64,000 nt of DNA from Saprospiraceae bacterium (GTDB lineage Bacteria; Bacteroidota; Bacteroidia; Chitinophagales; Saprospiraceae), in assembly GCA_016714445.1 (NCBI GenBank), contig JADJNF010000001.1:1-64000 (forward strand), given 5' to 3'. Made by a program: the position numbers and the translations under genes. Below are positions 38,019 to 46,633 of this stretch, piece by piece. How positions within the stretch are numbered: position 1 is the stretch's first letter; each line of letters starts with the position of its first letter. The notes below the pieces were generated by a model that saw nothing but the letters and a program-made list of their open reading frames with translations, did not search any database and had not been told where the DNA came from.

Positions 38019-38888
38019 TTAAACCAATGTCCCGAATTTACCTGCATGATAATCATCAAACGCCTGAATGATTTCTGCTCTGGTATTCATCACAAAAGGT
38101 CCGTGTGCCGCAATGGGTTCGTCAATGGGTGCCCCACTCAAAATAAGGACAATAGATTCTTTAAGTGCTTTTATTTCAAAAGTTTCTCCATCATTTTCAA
38201 ACAAAATAAAATGGTCACGAACTACTTTTGATGTATTATTTACCATTATTTCTCCATCAATAACCAATAATGAAGTATTAAAATCTTGGGGAAAAGTAAA
38301 CATTTCCTCAGCCGCAGCTTTCATTTTGGAATTAAATAGATGTACCGCGGAAAAGGTTTGAGCGATACCGTCCACTCCTTTATGATTACCTGCTATGACT
38401 TCGATTTCTGTAAGATTGTCTTCAGAAATGTATCTTTTGATCATGTCGTTGCTGATGGCCTGATATTTTGGCGGAGACATTTTATCTTTTGCAGGAAGAT
38501 TTACCCACAGCTGTACCATTTGAAAGTCTCCCCCACTTCTGGAAAACTCCTCTTCATGATATTCTTTATGTAAGATACCTGAAGCTGCGGTCATCCACTG
38601 AACATCCCCTTCCTGAATGACGCCACTATTTCCGAAACTGTCGTGATGAGCAACCTTGCCTTTGTAGGCAATAGTAACGGTTTCAAAACCACGGTGAGGA
38701 TGGACATCTACACCTTTTGGCTTTTCTGAAGGCGGAAAATAATATTTGGAGTTGTAATCCATCATCAGGAAAGGACTGAAACGCTTCATATCAAACTGAC
38801 CAGGTATAAAATTATGCACACGAAAACCATCTCCTACATAATGTGGAGGTGGCGGTGCTTTAATGGCAGAAATACTTTTTTCAGACAT
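38019..38888 (-). CDS. Pirin family protein
   Basis: A 289-residue cytosolic bicupin. The N-terminal cupin carries the family's metal-binding motifs HPHRGFETVT and HHDSFGN, then the GDVQWMTAASGILHKE stretch. The C-terminal cupin (about 180-275) has the typical end GPFVMNTRAEIIQAFDDYHAGKFG. Pirins are iron-binding proteins, some with quercetin dioxygenase activity; the physiological role here is unknown. It is upstream of the amidohydrolase gene and divergent from the efflux regulator operon. Confidence 0.93.
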   Translation of the reverse strand: MSEKSISAIKAPPPPHYVGDGFRVHNFIPGQFDMKRFSPFLMMDYNSKYYFPPSEKPKGVDVHPHRGFETVTIAYKGKVAHHDSFGNSGVIQEGDVQWMTAASGILHKEYHEEEFSRSGGDFQMVQLWVNLPAKDKMSPPKYQAISNDMIKRYISEDNLTEIEVIAGNHKGVDGIAQTFSAVHLFNSKMKAAAEEMFTFPQDFNTSLLVIDGEIMVNNTSKVVRDHFILFENDGETFEIKALKESIVLILSGAPIDEPIAAHGPFVMNTRAEIIQAFDDYHAGKFGTLV

Positions 38889-38979
38889 TTTATTATCATT
38901 TATTAGATTATATTAACTGAGTATCAAAATATTTGTTCACCAATGATTCATAATGTTAATCAAATGCAAATGTTATTAT

Positions 38980-39007
38980 GGAAACTATTACAACTAATAA
39001 AGTTTCC
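38980..39007 (+). promoter_or_regulatory. Candidate operator of the TetR-type regulator
   Basis: GGAAACT at 38980-38986 and AGTTTCC at 39001-39007 form inverted half-sites, with a second inner pair ATTA/TAAT. The whole is 28 bp, within the range of TetR operators. It sits directly upstream of the regulator gene and just before the TAGTTTTG promoter-like box, where bound repressor would block transcription. Assignment rests on symmetry and position only. Confidence 0.5.
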
Positions 39008-39008
39008 G

Positions 39009-39016
39009 TAGTTTTG
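39009..39016 (+). promoter_or_regulatory. Candidate -7 box of the efflux operon
   Basis: TAGTTTTG matches TAnnTTTG and lies 2 bp after the candidate operator. Transcription would start at about 39022-39026, close to the ATT and ATA codons from which the reading frame of the regulator's first helix could begin. Confidence 0.45.
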
Positions 39017-39104
39017 CTGCTTAATTAATATATCGGTTATCAAAGAAAGGATTTTAAGTAAAGCAGAAGAACTCAGCAGATCTGTCGGATTTAGAGCTGT
39101 AACC

Positions 39105-39638
39105 ATGGATGAACTGGCTAATCAGTTGGGAATCTCCAAAAAAACTATATACCAATATTATGCAGATAAACATGCCTTGGTAGATGATGTCATGACGGAA
39201 GTGATCAATAAATCACAAATAATTTGCCAGGATACTTCGAGAAATGCTGAGAATGCGGTAGATGAAATATTTATGACCATGAAGCAGATCAGAAAGGATT
39301 TCCTACATCTGAACCCCATTATCATTCATGATTTACAGAGATATTATCCGGAGACATTCACCAAATTTCTAGAGCACAAAAACAATTTTATATTTAAACT
39401 TATATACGAGAATCTCGTTAATGGTATTTCTCAGGGATATTACAGGTCGGAAATCAATGCAGAAATACTTGCTAAGTTCAGATTAGAATCCATGCTATTA
39501 GGATTTAATCAGCAAGTATTTCCTTCTGAAAAATATAAACTGATAGATGTGACCCATGCTATTTTGGATCATTTTTTATATGGAATCTCGACACCAAAAG
39601 GATTAAAATTAATAGAACAATATAAATCTAAACAATAA
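39105..39638 (+). CDS. TetR/AcrR-family transcriptional regulator of the RND efflux operon
   Basis: This 177-residue ORF encodes a TetR-type repressor with a helix-turn-helix at MDELANQLGISKKTIYQYYADKHALVDDVM and an all-helical ligand-binding C-terminus. The family's first helix lies upstream of this ATG: in frame from 39039 one reads IKERILSKAEELSRSVGFRAVT, a classic TetR N-terminus. No ATG, GTG or TTG exists in frame before it, as a stop lies at 39009-39011. Translation therefore probably starts at ATT (39024) or ATA (39030), or the true start has been lost. The stop overlaps the TolC start by one base (TAATG), so it is the first gene of the efflux operon. Confidence 0.88.
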   Translation: MDELANQLGISKKTIYQYYADKHALVDDVMTEVINKSQIICQDTSRNAENAVDEIFMTMKQIRKDFLHLNPIIIHDLQRYYPETFTKFLEHKNNFIFKLIYENLVNGISQGYYRSEINAEILAKFRLESMLLGFNQQVFPSEKYKLIDVTHAILDHFLYGISTPKGLKLIEQYKSKQ

Positions 39639-41050
39639 TGTATCATTTTATTACGAAAATTCAGATATCATGTATCTTTTTATTGACTGTCTTTAGTTCG
39701 CTCCAAGCGCAGGAAGTGTATCAACTCAACATCACTCAGGCCGTGGAAATGGGAACAAAAAACTCGATAGAACTAAAAAATCTTTCCCTTGATTTTAACA
39801 TTCAGGAGCAGAAAAATAAAGAGATTACTTCTACCATTTACCCGACCATTGCTGCAACTGGGGGAATAACATATTACACCAATGTTCCGCAGATTCAGTT
39901 TCCTTCTTCTGATCAAGCCATTTACAATGTGTTGAATAAAGAAGGAGTGAAAGACCAGAACGGAAACGTAATAAGTACAGGAAATGCATCCTTTTCGGTC
40001 AATAACGTTTCATTCATTCAGCCGTGGAATACTCAATTAGGATTTTCTGTCAATCAGTTGCTTTTTCAGGCAGATGTGTTTGTAGGACTTCAAGCCAGAA
40101 AAACAGTTTTGCAATTGAGTCAGGACAATATTAATGTTGCCGAGGACAACCTGAAAGAAAAAATATACAAAGCTTATTACGCTGTTTTGATCGTACAAAA
40201 ACAACTCGAAGTATTGATTTCTACAAAAGAGAGATTGACTTCGTTGCTGAATGATATGAACCAAATGTATCTGACAGGATTCGCAGAAAAACTGGATGTG
40301 GATAAATTGCAGGTAAGCCTAAATAATACCGAAGCAGGTCAAAATCAACTCAACAATGCGCTTAAAATCGGTATGTCCTCTTTAAAAAATACTTTGGGTA
40401 TATCACAAAAAGACACTCTGGTACTTACTCAAAATCTGGACATCAATGCACTAAAAGTAGATCTGATGTCAACTGATGATTTTAATTATGAAAAAAGAAG
40501 TGAAATCGCTTTATTAAACACAGCACTTGCATTGCAGAAACTAGATTTCAAAAGATATAAACTGAGTTACTTACCGTCTCTGGCTGCATTTTATCAGTTC
40601 CAAAGATCGGGGCAGCGCAACAATGATTTTGCTGCTTTTACAGGTAAACCATGGTTTTGGTACAATACGGGTCTTGTGGGACTTCAGATAAATGTACCAA
40701 TCTACAGTGGCAACAAAAGAAAAGCCCTCATGAATCAGGCAAAATATGCCGGTGAAAAAGTGGAAAACAACATTTTACAGCTAAAACAATTTATAGACCT
40801 GGAACAGGAAGTGGCAAAAACCACCTTAAATAACGCCATCATAAATCTGGATGTTCAGGAAAGGAATGTTAAACTAGCAGAAGAAGTATTTACAAAAACA
40901 AAAATTAAATATGAAAACGGGCTGGGTTCCAGTTTTGAAGTGATTCAGGCAGACACTGAATTACAAAGAGCACAGGGAAGTTATTTCCAGGCATTATACG
41001 AAGGAATGATTGCCAAAACAAGTTTTGCCAAAGCATTCAGCAAGTTATAA
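39638..41050 (+). CDS. TolC-family outer-membrane efflux channel
   Basis: A 470-residue outer-membrane factor with a signal peptide (about 1-28, ending SLQA-QEV). Two long helical hairpin repeats of the OEP family are recognisable (about 35-230 and 275-465). Examples are YKAYYAVLIVQKQLEVLISTKERL and NAIINLDVQERNVKLAEEVFTKTKIKYENGLGSSFEVIQAD. It forms the trimeric exit duct for the adaptor and pump encoded next. Translation is coupled to the TetR gene by a one-base stop/start overlap. Confidence 0.93.
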   Translation: MYHFITKIQISCIFLLTVFSSLQAQEVYQLNITQAVEMGTKNSIELKNLSLDFNIQEQKNKEITSTIYPTIAATGGITYYTNVPQIQFPSSDQAIYNVLNKEGVKDQNGNVISTGNASFSVNNVSFIQPWNTQLGFSVNQLLFQADVFVGLQARKTVLQLSQDNINVAEDNLKEKIYKAYYAVLIVQKQLEVLISTKERLTSLLNDMNQMYLTGFAEKLDVDKLQVSLNNTEAGQNQLNNALKIGMSSLKNTLGISQKDTLVLTQNLDINALKVDLMSTDDFNYEKRSEIALLNTALALQKLDFKRYKLSYLPSLAAFYQFQRSGQRNNDFAAFTGKPWFWYNTGLVGLQINVPIYSGNKRKALMNQAKYAGEKVENNILQLKQFIDLEQEVAKTTLNNAIINLDVQERNVKLAEEVFTKTKIKYENGLGSSFEVIQADTELQRAQGSYFQALYEGMIAKTSFAKAFSKL

Positions 41051-41095
41051 AAATTAAAACAATTCAATTACTCTTATACCATCTAAAAAATAATC

Positions 41096-42259
41096 ATGAA
41101 CAGATTTTTTATTTTCTATATTATGTTGGCTTTTGCCGCTTGTACGCCAAATGAAGAAAAAATTCAGGCAAAAAAAAGCGAAGAATTGATCGCCAAACAA
41201 ACTGAACTGGTAACCTTAAAACAACAACTGGCAGACATCAATAGTAAAATAGTTGTTCTTCAATCAGAAATAGAAGTTCTTGATCCGGAGTCAGCCATAA
41301 AACCCAAGCTTGTCAGCACAGAAGAACTTACAACAGAAGGTTTTAATCAATACCTTAACTTGCAGGGCATAGTCAAATCAGATAATATCTCGTATGTAGC
41401 TCCACGAAATGGTATGGGAGGATACGTCAAACAATTGTATATCAAAGAAGGACAGAGCGTAAAAAAAGGACAATTGGTATTAAAACTGGATGACAAAGTA
41501 TTACGTGAGAGTATTGAAGCCACAAAAAATCAGTTGAGTTTTGCGACTAATGTGTACAATAAAACCAAAGCACTTTGGGATCAAAAAATCGGTACGGAAG
41601 TTCAGTTGCTTAGCGCAAAGAATAACGTTGAGTCACTGGAAAAACAAATTTCAGTACAGGAAGAACAACTTAAAACATATCTTGTATATGCAGACCAAAG
41701 TGGTATAGCCGAAATCGTCAATATCAAGGTAGGAGAATTGTTTTCCGGTGTATCCGTTGCTGGTCCTCAGATTCAGATTATTAATAATAACTCCATGAAT
41801 GTCTCTGTAGATGTTCCGGAAAATTATATCAGTAAGATAAAAACCGGGGCAAAAGTTGTGGTAGAAATACCATCTGCAGGCCAGACATTCAATACTACCA
41901 TCAGCCTGATCAGCCAATCCATCAATCCTTCCACAAGAGGATTTAAAGCAGAATGTAAAATACCTTCAGGCATAAATCTGAAACCAAACATGGCAGCTAT
42001 AGCCAAAATCCTGAACCATAGTACTTCAAAAGCCATTGTCATTCCAATCAACAACGTCCAGAGTGATGAAAAAGGTAAATATGTTTTTGTAATGGGTAAA
42101 AATGAAAAAGGTAAAACCATAGCCCAAAGAAAAACGGTGGTTATGGGTGCCTTGTATGGAGAAAAAGTTGAAATTTTATCTGGACTTGGTACAGGTGATC
42201 TTTTAATAACCAAAGGTTACCAGAATTTGTATGAAGGACAATTGATATCAAAATTATGA
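41096..42259 (+). CDS. RND efflux periplasmic adaptor lipoprotein
   Basis: A 387-residue membrane-fusion protein. The N-terminal lipobox (FAAC, Cys16) anchors it to the inner membrane. A coiled-coil follows at about 22-65, then a biotinyl-lipoyl half-site (GGYVKQLYIKEGQSVKKGQLVLKLDD), a helical hairpin (about 135-190) and the second lipoyl half with YADQSGIAEIVNIKVGELFSGV. The beta-barrel and membrane-proximal domains end at LITKGYQNLYEGQLISKL. It links the TolC-type channel and the RND pump. It starts 45 bp after the channel gene. Confidence 0.93.
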   Translation: MNRFFIFYIMLAFAACTPNEEKIQAKKSEELIAKQTELVTLKQQLADINSKIVVLQSEIEVLDPESAIKPKLVSTEELTTEGFNQYLNLQGIVKSDNISYVAPRNGMGGYVKQLYIKEGQSVKKGQLVLKLDDKVLRESIEATKNQLSFATNVYNKTKALWDQKIGTEVQLLSAKNNVESLEKQISVQEEQLKTYLVYADQSGIAEIVNIKVGELFSGVSVAGPQIQIINNNSMNVSVDVPENYISKIKTGAKVVVEIPSAGQTFNTTISLISQSINPSTRGFKAECKIPSGINLKPNMAAIAKILNHSTSKAIVIPINNVQSDEKGKYVFVMGKNEKGKTIAQRKTVVMGALYGEKVEILSGLGTGDLLITKGYQNLYEGQLISKL

Positions 42260-42339
42260 TGTGATTCTGAAAATTGCAAATCAGCTATTTAAAGATTAGT
42301 CAAAAAAAGTAAAAAACATTTTCAAAATCGAACATCAAG

Positions 42340-45300
42340 ATGAATCATATAAATTATTTGAAAGATAAATTTAAAGAATTTAAACCAACGAGCTGGTCTG
42401 TTGATAACCGTACTGCCATTTATGTCATTACGATCATCATCACCTTATTTGGTTTTAATACATTCAACACCCTCCCGAAGGAGCAGTTTCCTGACATCGT
42501 TGTGCCTACGATTTCTGTCACCACTGTATATGTGGGAAACTCACCAAAAGACATTGAAAACCTGGTAACCAGACCTATTGAAAAACAGATCAAAGGCATA
42601 ACCGGAGCAAAGATCAATAAAATCAATTCAACGTCCCAAACAGATTTCAGTTTGATCATAGTAGAATTTGATACTGATGTAACTCCGGAAGCCGCAAAAC
42701 AAAAAGTCAAGGATGCTGTAGATAAAGCCAAAACAGATTTACCTACGGATCTTACTTCTTTGCCGGATGTACTGGAGTTTTCCTTCAGTGATATGCCCAT
42801 AATGTTTGTCAATATCTCCGGCGACTATGATGGAATTAAATTGAAACAATACGCAGAAAAACTGCAGGATCGTTTTGAAGCACTTCCTGAGATCAATAAG
42901 GCCGACATAGTAGGTGCACCTGAAAGGGAATTTCAGATCAATGTAGATCCGCTTAAAATGGAGCAGGCCATGCTTAGCTTTGATGACGTAGCCAATGCGG
43001 TTGCTTATGAAAATGTGGATATTAGTGGCGGCCAGATAGAAGTAGGCGAAATGAACCGAGCGTTGAGACTAAAAGGACAGATCACCTCAGCACAAGCTAT
43101 AGAAAATCTGATCATCAGGACACCACGTTCAGGTTCTGTGTACCTCAGAGACATCGCCACTGTAAAAGATACAGTCAAACAAAAAGAAAGTTACGCCCGA
43201 CTGAACGGAAAAAATGTCATCACGCTGAACATCGTAAAAAGGGCCGGAGAAAACCTCATAGAATGTGCAGGTAAGGTGAAGGACATTGTAGCGGAAATGA
43301 AAATTTCAGAACTACCTCAAGATCTGGATGTAGTGGTGACTGCAGACCAAAGTAAACAGGCGGCTACATCATTTCATGAATTGGTCAATACTATTATCAT
43401 TGGATTTATTTTGGTATTGGTTATATTGATGTTTTTTATGGGTGTGGTAAATGCATTTTTTGTGGCACTAAGTGTTCCTTTGAGTGTATTTGTGGCATTC
43501 CTTTTTCTCCCGGCTGCTGATTTGATCGTAGGTACGGATGTTACCTTAAATTTTATTGTACTTTTTGCCCTTCTATTTGGCCTGGGAATCATAGTGGATG
43601 ATGCGATAGTGGTCATAGAAAATACCCACCGGATTTATGAAAACGGGAAAGTCCCTATCCTTAAAGCGGCAAAAGCTGCTGCGGGAGAAGTATTTATACC
43701 CGTTTTGGCCGGAACAGCTACAACAATTGCTCCGTTTTTTCCGCTGCTTTTCTGGAAAGGCATCATTGGTAAATTTATGATTTATCTTCCTACCATGTTG
43801 ATATTTACGTTGTTTGCCTCTCTTATTGTGGCCTTTATCATAAATCCTGTATTTGCCGTGAGTTTTATGAAAAAGGAAGGCAAAGAGTTTGAAGATAAAA
43901 AGTCTGCCATTTTCAAAAAATGGTTTTGGTATGCTACCATTGTCATAGGGATCATGCTCCATCTTTTGGGTAGTCACGGTATGGGTAATTTTGCCTTATT
44001 TATGGCAGCAATGGCTGTAGTCAACAGATACCTGCTTAGGGATGCTATTCATTTCTTTCAGGACAAATTGCTTCCTGCTATGATGGCGTCGTATGAAAAA
44101 CTTTTGAGGTGGATTCTTCACGGCTGGAGACCGGTCTATATGTTTGCATCCGTATTTGTGATGCTGGTTATATCATTTTTCCTTTTGGTAGCCAGTAAAC
44201 CGGATTTCCCCTTTTTCCCAAGCGGACAGCCCAATTTTATTTATGTTTATCTCAAGTTGCCTGTGGGAACAAAAGCAGCGGAAACCAATAAAGTACTGAC
44301 TGAATTAGAGAATAAAGTGTATAAAACGCTGGAAAAATTAAAGCCGGGTGAAGAAGGGTCTATCGTAGAGAGTATCATCTCCAATGTAGCCGTAAATGCG
44401 GCCAACCCAATGGACAACAATCAAAGTGCTCAATCAAATCTGGGACGTATTCAGGTTTCTTTTGTGGAATTTGCTAAACGCCCTTATATTCCTACGGCAC
44501 CTTATTTGGATACCATCCGAACAGCGCTGAAAGGTATCCCGGGAGCTCAGATCACGGTAGAACAGGAAGGTGGAGGCCCTCCTACTGATCCACCCGTAAA
44601 TATTGAAATCGCAGGTGATAATTTTGAAGACAATGCCAAAGTGGCCACTGACTTATACAATTTTATAGATACTAATCGTGTCGATGGCATTGACAATCTC
44701 TCCATGGATGTGGATCTTAAAAACCCTGAAGTTACCCTTATTGTAGACAAAGAAAGGGCAGCATTGGAAGGCATTAGTACATCACAGGTTGGTATGGCCA
44801 TACGTACAGCGCTCTTCGGTAGAGAAGTGAGTAAAATTAAAGATGGTGAAGATGAGTATGAAATACAATTGAGATATAAAGATCTGGTAAGAAATGATAT
44901 CAATGAACTGATCAATATGCGGATTACATTCAGAGATTTTAATACGGGGAGAATAAAGCAAGTTCCGATCAGTGCCATTACAAAATTTGATTTCACTACC
45001 ACCACTGGTGGTATAAAAAGAAAAGATTTAAAAAGAACCATTCAATTACAGTCAAATATTACCGACTTATCAGCCATCACACAGATCAATCAGGAAGTGG
45101 CACAAAGGATCAATGAGTTTAAGAGCCAATATCAGCTGCCGGATGGAGTGACTATAAAACAAAGCGGCGAGAGTGAACAACAAGCTGAAACCAATGCATT
45201 CCTTGGAACGGCCCTGATCATAGCGCTGGGTATGATTTTTTTAATTCTGGTACTCCAGTTCAATTCCCTGAGCAAACCGTTTATCGTTCTTTCAGAAATA

Positions 45301-45882
45301 TTATTCTCGATTATTGGTGTTTTCCTTGGCTTTGCGATTACGGGCATGACCATGCCTACGATCATGGTTATGGTGGGTATCATCGGACTTGCAGGTATAG
45401 TGATTAAAAACGGAATCCTTCTGATAGAGTTTACAGATGAATTGAGAAGTCGTGGAATGAAAACCCGCGAAGCCGCCATTCAGGCTGGTAAGATCAGGAT
45501 CATTCCTGTATTGCTTACGGCAATAGCCACCATTCTGGGACTGTTTCCATTGGCTATTGGATTCAATATAGATTTTGAGTCCCTGTTTACGCATTTTGAT
45601 CCAAAAATATTTATTGGTGGTGATTCTGTGGTATTCTGGGGCCCACTGGCCTGGACGATCATATTCGGACTGATATTTTCCTTCTTCCTTACCTTGCTCG
45701 TGATACCGAGTATGTATCTTATTTCTGAAAGACTAAGAAGACCTATGTCCAGATTTTTTGGCAGTAAATTCGTGGCGTTGCTTGGATTTTTTGGACCATT
45801 TTTCTTCATATTGCCGGGTATCATGTATCTGGTAAGAAGAATTACAGGAAGGAAAGTCTGGAATGGAAGATATAAATCATAA
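42340..45882 (+). CDS. RND-family efflux pump (AcrB-like)
   Basis: A 1180-residue proton-driven inner-membrane pump with the twofold RND layout: TM1 (about 26-46), a first porter domain, TM2-6, TM7 (about 595-620), a second porter domain and TM8-12. The proton-relay aspartates are in GLGIIVDDAIVVIENTHR in TM4. It is longer than E. coli AcrB (1049), with extra residues between TM6 and TM7 (including two added hydrophobic segments near 530-560) and after TM10. With the TolC-type channel and adaptor it forms a complete tripartite exporter under the TetR regulator. The substrate is unknown; drugs, lipids or envelope compounds are possible. Confidence 0.95.
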   Translation: MNHINYLKDKFKEFKPTSWSVDNRTAIYVITIIITLFGFNTFNTLPKEQFPDIVVPTISVTTVYVGNSPKDIENLVTRPIEKQIKGITGAKINKINSTSQTDFSLIIVEFDTDVTPEAAKQKVKDAVDKAKTDLPTDLTSLPDVLEFSFSDMPIMFVNISGDYDGIKLKQYAEKLQDRFEALPEINKADIVGAPEREFQINVDPLKMEQAMLSFDDVANAVAYENVDISGGQIEVGEMNRALRLKGQITSAQAIENLIIRTPRSGSVYLRDIATVKDTVKQKESYARLNGKNVITLNIVKRAGENLIECAGKVKDIVAEMKISELPQDLDVVVTADQSKQAATSFHELVNTIIIGFILVLVILMFFMGVVNAFFVALSVPLSVFVAFLFLPAADLIVGTDVTLNFIVLFALLFGLGIIVDDAIVVIENTHRIYENGKVPILKAAKAAAGEVFIPVLAGTATTIAPFFPLLFWKGIIGKFMIYLPTMLIFTLFASLIVAFIINPVFAVSFMKKEGKEFEDKKSAIFKKWFWYATIVIGIMLHLLGSHGMGNFALFMAAMAVVNRYLLRDAIHFFQDKLLPAMMASYEKLLRWILHGWRPVYMFASVFVMLVISFFLLVASKPDFPFFPSGQPNFIYVYLKLPVGTKAAETNKVLTELENKVYKTLEKLKPGEEGSIVESIISNVAVNAANPMDNNQSAQSNLGRIQVSFVEFAKRPYIPTAPYLDTIRTALKGIPGAQITVEQEGGGPPTDPPVNIEIAGDNFEDNAKVATDLYNFIDTNRVDGIDNLSMDVDLKNPEVTLIVDKERAALEGISTSQVGMAIRTALFGREVSKIKDGEDEYEIQLRYKDLVRNDINELINMRITFRDFNTGRIKQVPISAITKFDFTTTTGGIKRKDLKRTIQLQSNITDLSAITQINQEVAQRINEFKSQYQLPDGVTIKQSGESEQQAETNAFLGTALIIALGMIFLILVLQFNSLSKPFIVLSEILFSIIGVFLGFAITGMTMPTIMVMVGIIGLAGIVIKNGILLIEFTDELRSRGMKTREAAIQAGKIRIIPVLLTAIATILGLFPLAIGFNIDFESLFTHFDPKIFIGGDSVVFWGPLAWTIIFGLIFSFFLTLLVIPSMYLISERLRRPMSRFFGSKFVALLGFFGPFFFILPGIMYLVRRITGRKVWNGRYKS

Positions 45883-45907
45883 GACTTTAGAATAATTTTT
45901 AGAAACT

Positions 45908-45948
45908 GCAAAAGCCCTGAGCAATAATATTTGGTCGGGGCTTTTGTT
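45908..45948 (+). terminator. Rho-independent terminator of the efflux operon
   Basis: CAAAAGCCC (45909-45917) pairs perfectly with GGGCTTTTG (45938-45946) around a 20-nt loop, ending in a T-rich arm. It is placed 26 bp after the pump gene stop. Confidence 0.8.
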
Positions 45949-45979
45949 ATAATTGTAATAAGCAGTCTTAAATTACTGC

Positions 45980-45987
45980 TATCTTTG
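45980..45987 (+). promoter_or_regulatory. TAnnTTTG box four bases before the WbqC ATG
   Basis: TATCTTTG, then CACC, then ATG: the same box and the same distance as before the chorismate synthase gene. It implies a leaderless or nearly leaderless transcript for the WbqC/dynamin operon. Confidence 0.5.
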
Positions 45988-45991
45988 CACC

Positions 45992-46633
45992 ATGACATCT
46001 ATCCTCCATGAAAGCCAGATCTTCGGACCAATAAGCCTGTTCAGTCAATATATAGGTAAAGAAAAACTGTGTATTGAAAAACATGAACATTATCAAAAAA
46101 GGTCTTTTCGCAACAGATATTCCATCCTCACTGCCAATGGTCCGGTTACCTTAAGCATACCGCTTAAAAAAGGTAAAAATGCAGGCACAAACATTAACGA
46201 TGTTCAGATATCCTACGATGAAAACTGGGTGGAAAAACATGTGCATGCCATCCGTTCCGCGTATGGCAAAAGCCCTTATTTTGAGTTTTATTTTGATGAT
46301 TTAGAAAAGATACTGAAGAAAAAACACCCATCCTTATTCCTGTTAAACATGGATACCTTATATTACGTGCTGAAAAAATTAAAACTCCAAATCGCTGTGG
46401 AGTATACTGACTCTTATCAGAAAGATTACCCGGATATGACGGATTTGCGAAACATAAACTGGAATTTGTATCAAACCCAGATAAAATACATGCAGGTGTG
46501 GGAAGAAAAGTTTAATTTTACTCCCAATCTCAGCATTTTGGATCTATTGTTCTGTACAGGTCCGGAATCCGTTTCTGTTCTTACAAAAATGAATGCTGAT
46601 GGTAATTTAATCGTCTTACTAAACGAAATCTGA
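45992..46633 (+). CDS. WbqC-family protein
   Basis: A 213-residue cytosolic protein matching the WbqC family: the early SQYIGKEKLCIEKHEHYQKRSFRNRYSI stretch, then LSIPLKKGKNAG, and HVHAIRSAYGKSPYFEFYFDDLE. Some members lie in O-antigen loci, but the biochemical role is not established. In Bacteroidota a WbqC gene is often beside signal peptidase genes; here it is instead fused translationally to a dynamin-like GTPase, its stop overlapping that gene's ATG by one base (TGATG). Confidence 0.85.
   Translation: MTSILHESQIFGPISLFSQYIGKEKLCIEKHEHYQKRSFRNRYSILTANGPVTLSIPLKKGKNAGTNINDVQISYDENWVEKHVHAIRSAYGKSPYFEFYFDDLEKILKKKHPSLFLLNMDTLYYVLKKLKLQIAVEYTDSYQKDYPDMTDLRNINWNLYQTQIKYMQVWEEKFNFTPNLSILDLLFCTGPESVSVLTKMNADGNLIVLLNEI

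Noticed and set aside
43573..45998. Several long minus-strand ORFs (up to 172 codons) opposite the RND pump
   Set aside because: All lie antisense to the pump gene and have compositions unlike real proteins.
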